Shown here in pieces: positions 56,286 to 63,884 of a stretch of DNA of 64,000 bases (the stretch's first letter is position 1; every line of letters begins with the position of its first letter). Position numbers and translations under genes: made by a program. The notes under the pieces are model-generated. The model saw only the letters and a list, made by a program, of their open reading frames with translations, was not told where the DNA came from and did no database searches. The stretch comes from Paenibacillus sp. FSL R7-0345 (GTDB taxonomy: Bacteria; Bacillota; Bacilli; Paenibacillales; Paenibacillaceae), in the NCBI RefSeq assembly GCF_038595055.1, contig NZ_CP152002.1, forward strand, positions 4,136,501 to 4,200,500, read 5' to 3'.

Positions 56286-56795
56286 TTACCCTTCCTCACT
56301 GACCGTAACGACATCCCTGATTGCTGCAAAAGACAGCGGCTTATAGCCGGTATGCTCTACACAAATATTGAAGTGATTGTTTCCTTCATATTTCTGGCCG
56401 TGAATATGACCGTGCACATTTACGTAAGGCATATGTCTATTCATATACATGGGCTCATGGGACAGAAAGAAGAAGTCTTTATACACCAGCGGGTATTCGC
56501 TAACCTCGTCAAAACCTGCCTCAAGCCACCAGTGCCGCCCGCGCCCGCGGTCATGATTGCCGAGAATGAGTATTTTGTACCCGTTCAGGCGGCTGATGAT
56601 TTCACGGGTTGCCTCGAGGCTAAGGAAGGAGAAGTCACCCAGATGAAAAATGGTATCCCCGGCACTCACCACCGAATTCCAGTTTTCAATCATCCCCTCA
56701 TCCATCTCCTGCACATTCGCGAAGGGCCGGGACTCAAAATCAATAATCAGCTTATGTCCAAAGTGATGATCCGATGTAAAAAAGACGTCCGGCAT
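56286..56795 (-). CDS. Calcineurin-like metallophosphoesterase
   Basis: The 169 residues show the complete di-metal phosphoesterase set: VFFTSDHHFGH (D/H), HLGDFSF (GD), LGNHDRG (GNHD), then a distal H (SHEPMY) and NVHGHIHG (GHxH). This small single-domain form resembles phage and bacterial YfcE-like or ligand-unknown phosphoesterases; the substrate cannot be told from sequence. Start ATG 56795 with GGGAGGAA upstream. Confidence 0.92.
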   Translation of the reverse strand: MPDVFFTSDHHFGHKLIIDFESRPFANVQEMDEGMIENWNSVVSAGDTIFHLGDFSFLSLEATREIISRLNGYKILILGNHDRGRGRHWWLEAGFDEVSEYPLVYKDFFFLSHEPMYMNRHMPYVNVHGHIHGQKYEGNNHFNICVEHTGYKPLSFAAIRDVVTVSEEG

Positions 56796-56829
56796 ACCGG
56801 TTCCTCCCGTTATGTAATTATAAACAATA

Positions 56830-56904
56830 GAACTTAAGAATATGGCTGGCTATGCAGTGATCATTCTGCAAAGACGTCACCAGTGCCAAGTAATTCTTAA
56901 GTTC
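56830..56904. repeat. 75-base imperfect palindrome with GAACTTAAGAAT ends, copy B
   Basis: GAACTTAAGAAT (56830-56841) and ATTCTTAAGTTC (56893-56904) are perfect inverted ends. The interior also has partial symmetry (TGG/CCA and GCAG/CTGC around TGATCATT). The arms are identical to those of the shorter palindrome at 45163-45202. It sits between the zinc-ribbon gene and the metallophosphoesterase. It may be a small non-autonomous repeat family member or a terminator. Confidence 0.6.
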
Positions 56905-56917
56905 ATCTGCAACAGCA

Positions 56918-57331
56918 TTATTTCGGCCAGTCCCGTTTACCTGAACGCTGAGTGGTATCCAGATGGATCAGCTCCGCTAGAGAAGGTATTTCTTCATGCT
57001 CCACCAGCCATTTACGCATTTCCTTAATCGCTTCAACCTGTCCGTTGCCTCTGTCGCGCCAGGTCAGCAGCTCGATTACCCGGATGACCAGATTCATCAG
57101 GCTGCTGTGGCTGCTCAGGCTTTTTTCAGCCCTGATTTTCTGGATCAGCGCTTCATTCTCCCAGTCTATCAGTATTTCCTCTGCGATGGCCGGGCGCATG
57201 ATCGTAAAACTCTTACTGCAGTTACTGCAGCAGATAACAGCAGAAGGCCGTGCTCCCATATCCACTTCTATCTTGTGATCACAATATTGGCAAGCAAAGC
57301 TTACCTGTATATTAACCGGTTGGTTATTCAC
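56918..57331 (-). CDS. Zinc-ribbon protein of unknown function
   Basis: The 137 residues start with a probable zinc ribbon: Cys14, Cys17 (ACQYCDHK) and Cys35, Cys38 (CCSNCSKS). A helical, charged region follows (LIQKIRAEKSLSSHSSLMNL, VIRVIELLTWRDRGNGQVEA). I recognise no family. It starts at GTG 57331 with GGAGG eight bases upstream. It follows the yraN gene after a 140-base gap. DNA or protein binding is plausible from the ribbon but not shown. Confidence 0.7.
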   Translation of the reverse strand: MNNQPVNIQVSFACQYCDHKIEVDMGARPSAVICCSNCSKSFTIMRPAIAEEILIDWENEALIQKIRAEKSLSSHSSLMNLVIRVIELLTWRDRGNGQVEAIKEMRKWLVEHEEIPSLAELIHLDTTQRSGKRDWPK

Positions 57332-57471
57332 GGGAACCGCCTCCTCATGGTAGCATTAAAAGTCACAATAATGTTTACCCATTTCCCTGGACAAATGACC
57401 CATTATGTGCAGCCTTGCCCGGGATGGCGGTTATATAGCCCTAAGCAAGAAGAGGCTGGCCGGGTCAATGT

Positions 57472-57858
57472 TTAAAAAGCCTCACGGATATGCCTGAGCG
57501 CGGCGACACTCAAATCCGGGTTCAGCTGTACACTGATGACATCAAAGGAAACCGCGCGATCCTGCTGTTCCTTCATGTGCAGATACACCCCTGCTGTGCT
57601 GCGGACCTGACGGATTTTGCGGGCATCCACCGACTCCTCGGGAGTTCCCGGCAACGGGCTGCCGCTGCGGCTGCGCACCTCGATGAATACCAGTCTGCCC
57701 TGATATTCCGTAATCAGATCGAGCTCACCGCTGCGGCAGCGCCAGTTGGTCTCCACCACCGTATATCCCCGGGAGGCCAGATACAGCGCTGCTGCCGCTT
57801 CCGCCGCCGCCCCCTTGGCCTTCCTGTTGTAGGTCCCGCCGGAATGGGCTTCCCTCAT
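57472..57858 (-). CDS. YraN family (UPF0102) nuclease-fold protein
   Basis: The 128 residues belong to the restriction-endonuclease-like YraN family: GAAAEAAAALYLASRGYTVV, NWRCRSGELDLI, LVFIEVRSRSG. The usual E-x-K of the active site reads EVR here, so Lys is replaced by Arg. The family occurs beside rnhB and comM in many bacteria and is suspected to act in DNA handling. ATG 57858 overlaps the preceding FlhB-like gene by four bases. Confidence 0.92.
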   Translation of the reverse strand: MREAHSGGTYNRKAKGAAAEAAAALYLASRGYTVVETNWRCRSGELDLITEYQGRLVFIEVRSRSGSPLPGTPEESVDARKIRQVRSTAGVYLHMKEQQDRAVSFDVISVQLNPDLSVAALRHIREAF

Positions 57859-58160
57859 TGCCTGTTACGCCTTCCGGCCTGCTTGTCGCTTTGATAGACA
57901 TAGCTCAAAATTTCTGCCACCAGGTTGTACAGCTCCGGCGGAATCTGCTGATCCAGATCTAGTTTAGAGAGAACTTCAACCAGCGCAGCATCCTCCTGCA
58001 CCATTACACCGTGCTCTTTGGCCTTTTGCAAAATGACATCAGCAACCATACCTTGACCTTTAGCTACGACCACCGGTGCATCACTTTGACCAGGGGTGTA
58101 TTTCAGGGCTACCGCTTTTTTCATCCCCTGTGACACTTCCTGCTTCTCCTGCCCGCTCAT
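57855..58160 (-). CDS. FlhB C-terminal-domain paralogue (FlhX/YlqH type)
   Basis: The 101 residues match only the cytoplasmic C-terminal domain of FlhB: KKAVALKYTPGQSDAPVVVA, KGQGMVADVILQKAKEHGVM, DQQIPPELYNLVAEILSYVY. There are no membrane helices and no NPTH cleavage motif, because the protein begins after that point. In other bacteria such FlhX proteins can stand in for the cleaved FlhB fragment. ATG 58160 overlaps the FliK-like gene by four bases, so the pair is co-translated. B. subtilis has ylqH in the same place. Confidence 0.92.
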   Translation of the reverse strand: MSGQEKQEVSQGMKKAVALKYTPGQSDAPVVVAKGQGMVADVILQKAKEHGVMVQEDAALVEVLSKLDLDQQIPPELYNLVAEILSYVYQSDKQAGRRNRQ

Positions 58161-60268
58161 ATCCGGTAATCAACCCCTTTGTAGGAATCCGGAGTAAATT
58201 TAGCCCGTCTTGCTGACACAGCGCCCGCCGGTCCGGAGACTGCCTTTACCTCCGGCAGCGGCTCGGTCCGCAGGCTTGACAGCTGGTACCCGATGGATTC
58301 CACAGCAGCCGCCACGTCGTCCCGTCTGCCTTCAAGCAGCTCAAGCACCCACGGATCGTTATTGTGCAGCTTCAGGCTGACGATCCGGTCGACAACCTGA
58401 ACATCCACCAGGGTCTGGCCCAGCTGCTTCATATCCAGATCGAACCAGAGGCGGCAGTTCGCCGCATCCAGTTCACCTTTGCGGCCGCGCCGTGACTGGA
58501 TATGTACCGAAGCCGTCTCCTCGCCGTCCGGTCCGCGCAGCGGCAGGAACATTGTAACCTGCGCGAACGGCGCCGTGCGGTCCGTATTCATCAGCAGCTG
58601 CTGGCCGGTCAGCTGCGCCACAAGCTGGCCCGCGGCATCCTTGACCGCGGGCGGGGCGTCGCTGCTGCCCATCACCTGCAGCAGCACGCCCTTCAGCGTA
58701 TCGGCGGCATCCGCCCCGCCGGACGCTGCCTGCGCGGCTACTGCGCCGCCGCGCACAGCCTGCTGCTCGTGCTCCGCACCGAGCAGCTTCAGCACCCGCC
58801 CCACCCAAGACGCCGTGTCTTGGGCAGGGGCGGGTGCCTGGCCCGGCTGCTGCGCCGCAGCCGGGCTGTCCCCGCGCGGCGTGCCGGCCGCGCGGGCCGG
58901 CTCTTGCCCCGCCGCTGCAGGCGGGGCATCCCCTTCAGGCTGGGCGGCAGCGCCAGCCTGGTCTGTGAGCTGCGGCAGCGTGCCGCGCAGCTCGGTGAGC
59001 ACGCCCTGCAGCTTCGCGAGCAGGGCGCCCCCGGAAGGTGCCGGCTGCCCATCGGCACCTTTTGTAACAGCGCCGCCCTTCGCAGCAGCGTCCGCCGGCT
59101 CGTCACTGCCGTCAGCTGCCGGCTCCGCCGCGCCACTCTTCCCGGCAGTGCCTGCGGCATCTGTGCTCACAGCTCTGGCCGCAGCGCTTGCCTGCCCTGC
59201 TGATTCAGCCGACCCCAGCTTGACAGCAGCGCCTGCCGCCCCGTCCGCTTCTCCAGCATCCGCAGACTGCGGGTTAACAGCTGTGCCGACAGTATCTGCT
59301 GCGGCCCGGGCCGCCGGATTTCCGGCAGCTGAAGTCCCGGAGGCCGGCGTTTCCTTACCGGCTGCTCCTTTAGCGGCTGCGGCTTCTCCAGCATCATTCT
59401 CAGCTGCCAATCCCCCCTCGGCTGACGGCACAGCATCATCTGCAGCTCCCGCACCTGTAACCTGCATGCCCGTTGATGCCGCCGTGCGGGCTCCGCTTAA
59501 AGCAGCGGCAGACGCAGCAGATGTCTTGGCAGCACCTGCTGCCTCTTCAGTCTCAGCCGCTCCGCTGCCTGCACTAGCAGCCTGGCTTCCGGCAGCATGA
59601 TCCGCCACAGAAGCACTGGCACCCTTATTCAAAACCGGGGCACCCGTCTTCCCGCTGACAGCATCGCTTTCCTGCTGAGCCCATGCGTTAAGCTCTGTCT
59701 CAAGCTGGGCCAGCAGTTCATGCAGCTTCGGTCCAAAAACCGCCTGCTGAAGCCCCCTCACGCTCTCAGCTGTTACCGGCAGCCCGCGTTTCATTGACAG
59801 CACAGCCGATTCCAGCCATTCCTGAGTGGCTACGCCCTGAGGCTTCGCGCTCATGATAGCATCCAGCTTGGCCGCAGTCTCTTTGGTCAGCGGCAGTCCG
59901 CCGGACTGTATGGCCTGAATAATCTCCTTACCTGCCTTTGCATCTTTGAGCCCCAGCTGTTCCAGCGCTTCGCCCATGCTCTGCGGAGAAGCAAGCGCAG
60001 CTTCGCCCATTGACATCGGCTTCAGTACCGGCAGTCCGCCTTCTCCCGGAGGTGCGACCTGCAGCGTCATCGACTGCCCCGGCGTAAGCGGCGTTTCCAG
60101 CTCGGCACGGACAGGGGTTCCCTGAATCTGCACCACCGCTTCCTTACCGGATTCCGACACACTCAGTACCACGCCCCGGACAACCTGGCCTTCCTTCAGC
60201 TCCAGTGACTTGGCCTCACCCGGCTTGCTGTCACCCAGCAGGCCGCGGAATAATGACCCGATATTCAT
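58157..60268 (-). CDS. Second FliK-like protein, very Ala-rich (YlqG position)
   Basis: The 703 residues have an ordered N-terminal part (about 1-90: LELKEGQVVRGVVLSVSESG), a helical region, an extremely Ala/Gly/Thr/Pro-rich central part (about 215-510), and a C-terminal Flg_hook-like domain (about 560-665: TMFLPLRGPDGEETASVHIQ, LWFDLDMKQLGQTLVDVQVV, GRRDDVAAAVESIGYQLSSL). Its place corresponds to ylqG. The paired FlhB C-terminal-like gene downstream repeats the FliK-FlhB switch pair away from the main operon. Central-region GC content is clearly higher than in flanking genes. Start ATG 60268. Confidence 0.85.
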   Translation of the reverse strand: MNIGSLFRGLLGDSKPGEAKSLELKEGQVVRGVVLSVSESGKEAVVQIQGTPVRAELETPLTPGQSMTLQVAPPGEGGLPVLKPMSMGEAALASPQSMGEALEQLGLKDAKAGKEIIQAIQSGGLPLTKETAAKLDAIMSAKPQGVATQEWLESAVLSMKRGLPVTAESVRGLQQAVFGPKLHELLAQLETELNAWAQQESDAVSGKTGAPVLNKGASASVADHAAGSQAASAGSGAAETEEAAGAAKTSAASAAALSGARTAASTGMQVTGAGAADDAVPSAEGGLAAENDAGEAAAAKGAAGKETPASGTSAAGNPAARAAADTVGTAVNPQSADAGEADGAAGAAVKLGSAESAGQASAAARAVSTDAAGTAGKSGAAEPAADGSDEPADAAAKGGAVTKGADGQPAPSGGALLAKLQGVLTELRGTLPQLTDQAGAAAQPEGDAPPAAAGQEPARAAGTPRGDSPAAAQQPGQAPAPAQDTASWVGRVLKLLGAEHEQQAVRGGAVAAQAASGGADAADTLKGVLLQVMGSSDAPPAVKDAAGQLVAQLTGQQLLMNTDRTAPFAQVTMFLPLRGPDGEETASVHIQSRRGRKGELDAANCRLWFDLDMKQLGQTLVDVQVVDRIVSLKLHNNDPWVLELLEGRRDDVAAAVESIGYQLSSLRTEPLPEVKAVSGPAGAVSARRAKFTPDSYKGVDYRI

Positions 60269-60345
60269 GCCGCACTCCTCCCTTCTAAAGTTCTAATCTT
60301 CTATTATATCGACATTTGCTGTTCATTTTATAAAAGGTTTCAGCC

Positions 60346-60981
60346 TCAAAATAAAGTCTGCTGCTCAGCCAGAATCTTTCCGATAAAGCTGCGCCGGTGC
60401 ATCGGGGTAGGTCCCAGTGCCAGAATTTGCTCCCGGTGCAGCTTAGTCGCGTATCCCTTATGTATTTTGATGCCATAGTCCGGATATAATTCCTCCCACA
60501 GGCCTTCACATAATCTGTCGCGGGTCACTTTGGCTATAATGGAAGCCGCGGCAATCGACTGGCTGTTGGCATCTCCCTTAATGATTGCCTGCTGCGGCAG
60601 CGGCAGATCTACCTTTTCCGCGTCGACCAGCAGATAATCGGCAATCTCTCCCAGCCCCTCAACCGCTTTTTTCATCGCCAGGCGGGAGGCCTGCTTGATG
60701 TTAATCTCATCAATCACTGCCGACTCCACATGTCCGACACAGACAGCCACTGCCTGCTCCATAATGATTTCATACAGTGTGTCCCGCTTCTTCACCGTCA
60801 GCTTTTTCGAGTCGTCAACTCCATCTATAATCAGGCCTTCCGGCAAAATCACCGCCGCTGCCACCACATCACCAAACAGGCAACCCCTGCCCACTTCATC
60901 CACACCGGCTATCCGGCGGTACGACTGCTCCCAGCCCGCTTTTTCATAACTCAGCATATCTATCTCTACATTACTCATCAT
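60346..60981 (-). CDS. rnhB: Ribonuclease HII
   Basis: Cuts RNA in RNA-DNA hybrids, including single ribonucleotides in DNA. The 211 residues have the active-site pair Asp28-Glu29 (GVDEVGRGCLFGDVVAAAVI), DSKKLT, KGDANSQSIAAASIIAKVTR (catalytic Asp in this region) and the GY-x-T region (HKGYATKLH). Start at ATG 60981 or 60978. It lies between ylqF and the FliK-like gene. Confidence 0.97.
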   Translation of the reverse strand: MMSNVEIDMLSYEKAGWEQSYRRIAGVDEVGRGCLFGDVVAAAVILPEGLIIDGVDDSKKLTVKKRDTLYEIIMEQAVAVCVGHVESAVIDEINIKQASRLAMKKAVEGLGEIADYLLVDAEKVDLPLPQQAIIKGDANSQSIAAASIIAKVTRDRLCEGLWEELYPDYGIKIHKGYATKLHREQILALGPTPMHRRSFIGKILAEQQTLF

Positions 60982-61064
60982 TTCCCACCGCCATATCCAA
61001 TTATAAGTCCTCTATTAGCCAGCTTATCACATCATCACTTCCGGGGTCATCCTTCTTTAAACAC

Positions 61065-61099
61065 AAAAAGCCACCCAAATAATTGGATGGCTCTCATCA
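61065..61099 (-). terminator. Rho-independent terminator after ylqF
   Basis: On the minus strand AGCCATCCAA and TTGGGTGGCT pair (with one G-U) around a four-base loop, and TTTTTG follows. It lies about 20 bases after the ylqF stop. Confidence 0.85.
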
Positions 61100-61115
61100 C
61101 CTTAATCCCTGGTTG

Positions 61116-61976
61116 TTACGGTGTCTCCAGCGTGAATGTCCCCAGCTTGCCGGCACGCAGCTCGTGCAGCAGAGTACGGGAAGCCTTCTCCAGATCGACC
61201 CGGCCGCCGCTGATCAGACAGCCGCGTTTACGTCCGACCGCTTCCATAACGGCCACAATTTCATCCGGGTTGTCCAGATCGTCTGGCAGCTTTGTAATGC
61301 CGAAACGCTCCTGGAACCGTGAACCGTAGTCCTTGATCAGATATTTTACCGCATAATAAGCGATGTCCTCAACGTTAAGAACCTCTTCCTTGATCGCACC
61401 GGTGATAGCCAGACGGTAACCAACCTCCTGGTCCTCGAACTTGGGCCATAGAATCCCCGGAGTATCAAGCAGTTCGAGCGTTCCGTCTGTCTTGATCCAC
61501 TGCTGGCCTTTGGTTACACCAGGACGGTCGCCGGTCAGGGCGATATTGCGTCCGGCCATCTTGTTGATCAGCGTCGATTTGCCGACATTCGGAATGCCGA
61601 CGATCAGCGCACGGTTTGCCCGCGGATTCATGCCTTTGGCAATCTGACGGTCAATCTTTTCCTTGAGAAGCAGCTTGACCTGTTCAGGAATTTCCTTGAT
61701 TCCAGTCCCTGTTGAAGCATCTACCGGATGAGCAATATGACCCTCTGCCCGGAAATGCGCCAGCCATTTGCGTGTCGCCTCAGGGTCGGCCAGATCGCTT
61801 TTGTTAAGAATAATCAGTCTTGGCTTATCCCGCAAAATATCGTCAATCATCGGATTGCGGCTGGAAAGCGGCAGGCGGGAATCGAGCAGCTCGATTGCAA
61901 CATCAATCAGCTTCAGCTTATCCTCGATTTGCCGTCTTGCCTTCGTCATATGACCGGGAAACCATTGAATGGCCAT
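61116..61976 (-). CDS. ylqF: Ribosome biogenesis GTPase YlqF (RbgA)
   Basis: Essential GTPase for late 50S assembly in Bacillus. The 286 residues show the circularly permuted G motifs: NKSD (G4) before GIPNVGKSTLIN (G1) and DTPG (G3), after the N-terminal IQWFPGHMTKARR. The C-terminal RNA-binding helices follow. ATG 61976 is chosen (AGGAGGTG six bases upstream). The order rplS-lepB-ylqF-rnhB is common. Confidence 0.97.
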   Translation of the reverse strand: MAIQWFPGHMTKARRQIEDKLKLIDVAIELLDSRLPLSSRNPMIDDILRDKPRLIILNKSDLADPEATRKWLAHFRAEGHIAHPVDASTGTGIKEIPEQVKLLLKEKIDRQIAKGMNPRANRALIVGIPNVGKSTLINKMAGRNIALTGDRPGVTKGQQWIKTDGTLELLDTPGILWPKFEDQEVGYRLAITGAIKEEVLNVEDIAYYAVKYLIKDYGSRFQERFGITKLPDDLDNPDEIVAVMEAVGRKRGCLISGGRVDLEKASRTLLHELRAGKLGTFTLETP

Positions 61977-62010
61977 AGCCGTCACCTCCTCTGACTTTTG
62001 TCAGCATCAT

Positions 62011-62631
62011 TTAGTGGTTAATAATCGAAATATCCTGAACCGGCCAGAAAATCAAATCTGCACGGCCGACAATATCGCCCAGCGGCACGTAACCGATCAT
62101 CCGGCTGTCCGTACTGTCAGAGCGGTTATCCCCCATAACGAACACATGGCCTTCAGGTACAGTACCATCAGGAACATCTTCATTCGGGAAGTCCTTGTTA
62201 TTATATAGAGCATTATTGGCATGTCTGGCGTCGATGGCCCCCTGAATATACGTTTCATCCACAGGCTCGCCGTTAACCGTTACGACATCCCCTTCGACCT
62301 TAACTGTATCTCCGGCTACCGCAATAACCCGCTTAATAAAATCCCTGCCTTCGGAAGGCACATGGAACACAATGACTTCACCGCGGTGCGGGGAACGGAT
62401 GTCATACAGGATCTCATTTACAATAACCCGTTCGCCTGTATGGAAATTCGGCTGCATTGAAGGCCCGTCCACAATGAACGGCTTGAACAACAGCCATCTG
62501 ATCAGAACGACCAGAACTAAAGCAATCGCAATCGCCTTTACCCATTCCAGTACTTCATTTTTCTGTTTCTGAGGGGGCTGGCCGCTCTGGTCCACCGTAT
62601 CCCCTTGTCCCTGCTGCAAATCCTGCTGCAT
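62011..62631 (-). CDS. lepB: Signal peptidase I
   Basis: Removes signal peptides of secreted proteins on the outer face of the membrane. The 206 residues have a Gln-rich cytoplasmic start, one membrane helix (about 28-48), catalytic Ser58 (DGPSMQPNF) and Lys100 (FIKRVIAVAGD), and the C-terminal box GDNRSDSTDSR. Start ATG 62631. The single membrane anchor is the Gram-positive form. Confidence 0.97.
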   Translation of the reverse strand: MQQDLQQGQGDTVDQSGQPPQKQKNEVLEWVKAIAIALVLVVLIRWLLFKPFIVDGPSMQPNFHTGERVIVNEILYDIRSPHRGEVIVFHVPSEGRDFIKRVIAVAGDTVKVEGDVVTVNGEPVDETYIQGAIDARHANNALYNNKDFPNEDVPDGTVPEGHVFVMGDNRSDSTDSRMIGYVPLGDIVGRADLIFWPVQDISIINH

Positions 62632-62807
62632 AGTTCACCGTCCTCTCGTTATGCTACTCTCACTATACATCCACTATACAACAAAAAAACTTCTGCCAAA
62701 AACTCCCCCACGAATACTCCTTCAGGAGGCCTTTTCGGAAGAAGCTGATCCTAAGGCATATATGTTCAAGTCTGGTTTTGTATAAAGGACCGGAGGTATC
62801 CGTAGGA

Positions 62808-62843
62808 ATAAAGAAAAGGGCTTGAAATCAAGCCCCTTTCTTT
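62808..62843 (-). terminator. Rho-independent terminator after rplS
   Basis: On the minus strand GGGCTTG and CAAGCCC pair around a four-base loop, with flanking AAAGAAAG/CTTTTCTTT extending the stem, followed by a T-rich run. It lies about ten bases after the rplS stop. Confidence 0.85.
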
Positions 62844-62853
62844 GCCGCTAATT

Positions 62854-63198
62854 CTAGCGACGGATTTCTTTAATTCTTGCAGCTTTACCGCGAAGTTCAC
62901 GCAGATAGTACAGTTTCGCACGGCGAACTTTACCACGACGGGACACTTCAATTTTCTCGATCTTAGGCGAGTTGATTGGGAAAGTTCTTTCCACACCAAC
63001 ACCGTAAGAGATTTTACGAACCGTAAAAGTCTCACTGATTCCACCGCCGCGACGTTTGATTACAACGCCTTCGAACAACTGGATCCGTTCACGAGTTCCT
63101 TCGATAACTTTTACGTGCACCTTCAAAGTATCACCTGGACGAAAACTAGGGATATCTTTACGAAGTTGCTCTTGAGTAATAGCTTGTAGGATATTCAT
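62854..63198 (-). CDS. rplS: 50S ribosomal protein L19
   Basis: Large-subunit protein at the 30S-50S interface. The 114 residues match the family ([60 protein letters not shown]). Start ATG 63198 with a strong site upstream. It has its own promoter, a structured leader and a terminator, so it is a single-gene unit; trmD, its usual upstream partner, is not in the window. Confidence 0.98.
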   Translation of the reverse strand: MNILQAITQEQLRKDIPSFRPGDTLKVHVKVIEGTRERIQLFEGVVIKRRGGGISETFTVRKISYGVGVERTFPINSPKIEKIEVSRRGKVRRAKLYYLRELRGKAARIKEIRR

Positions 63199-63239
63199 TT
63201 AGGACTTCCTCCTTCCGTACAGGTGTTCATGCCTCTTCC

Positions 63240-63258
63240 GGAGAGACCTATGCTCTCC
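63240..63258 (-). promoter_or_regulatory. Leader hairpin of rplS (L19-leader-like)
   Basis: GGAGAG (63240-63245) and CTCTCC (63253-63258) pair around a seven-base loop in the rplS leader. L19 leaders with a stem ahead of the start are known in Bacillales and allow self-regulation by the protein. Whether this stem belongs to that family was not tested. Confidence 0.4.
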
Positions 63259-63302
63259 CTCATTATCCGCAGCGGACCACCGTATTCCACACAACAGAAA
63301 TA

Positions 63303-63331
63303 ATATTATCATAAAAGATAGGCTTGTGCAA
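63303..63331 (-). promoter_or_regulatory. Promoter of rplS
   Basis: On the minus strand -35 TTGCAC (63326-63331) and -10 TAATAT (63303-63308) are 17 bases apart; GATAAT two bases upstream is an alternative -10. The leader would be about 95 bases. Confidence 0.55.
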
Positions 63332-63344
63332 TAGTAATTTTCAT

Positions 63345-63632
63345 TTATAGCGGCATCATGTCACGTTTCTTGGCTTTAATCTTGCAGTCCCTGCATAATC
63401 CGACTACGCTTCCATCATCCTGGGCATAAAAGATCAGCTTTCCGTTCTTCTTCCTGCATGAGGAACAAGGCTGTATGGCAGCACTCTGTTTGGCTTTGCG
63501 GTGTCTGTCCATGGAAATAACATTGCTGGGTGTGCCCTGCTTCGGGCTCTCCGGCTCGTTGCTGCGGCTGCGGGATTTGAAAGAAACAGCAACAATAACA
63601 AGCAATACCACAAAAACGGCTGCATATCCCAT
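63345..63632 (-). CDS. Small membrane protein with zinc ribbon, function unknown
   Basis: From ATG 63632 (AAGGGAG about 11 bases upstream) the protein has 95 residues: an N-terminal membrane helix (about 2-18), a basic linker, and a four-Cys zinc ribbon (CSSC...C..C) near residues 57-85. The frame opens at 63704 but the upstream part looks non-coding. I recognise no family. It is divergent from the lipoprotein at the right edge and upstream of rplS. Confidence 0.65.
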   Translation of the reverse strand: MGYAAVFVVLLVIVAVSFKSRSRSNEPESPKQGTPSNVISMDRHRKAKQSAAIQPCSSCRKKNGKLIFYAQDDGSVVGLCRDCKIKAKKRDMMPL

Positions 63633-63725
63633 TTGCTCATCCGCTCCCTTAACCTTTACTGATTGTGCACCTGACCCTCTTCCTGCCGGCGAGCTCCGCT
63701 GCACTTGACAGATAATCTTTAAGAT

Positions 63726-63734
63726 ATTTTATCA
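63726..63734 (-). promoter_or_regulatory. Extended -10 promoter of the small zinc-ribbon membrane protein gene
   Basis: On the minus strand TGATAAAAT gives an extended -10 (TGn plus TAAAAT at 63726-63731). The -35 region is weak, as is common for extended -10 promoters. Confidence 0.4.
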
Positions 63735-63884
63735 TAAAAAAACTTCAAATCACAGCAGGTTTCCCTGCCCCCGACTTTAGTCCAGTAAGTAACCCGCCTG
63801 CGGCCCATTCTTCAATTATTTACCATAATATATACTATTGACTATACATAAGCAAATTAGAGATCTATCGGGAGGGTTAACCAT

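Noticed and set aside
58479..59600. Long plus-strand open frame opposite the FliK-like gene (373 codons).
   Set aside because: It results from the GC-rich Ala codons of the real gene; its translation is Ser/Ala/Pro repeats with no ribosome binding site support.
62632..62700. A lepB promoter with two TATAGT elements.
   Set aside because: No acceptable -35 lies at 16-18 bases from either element, so support is too weak to list it.
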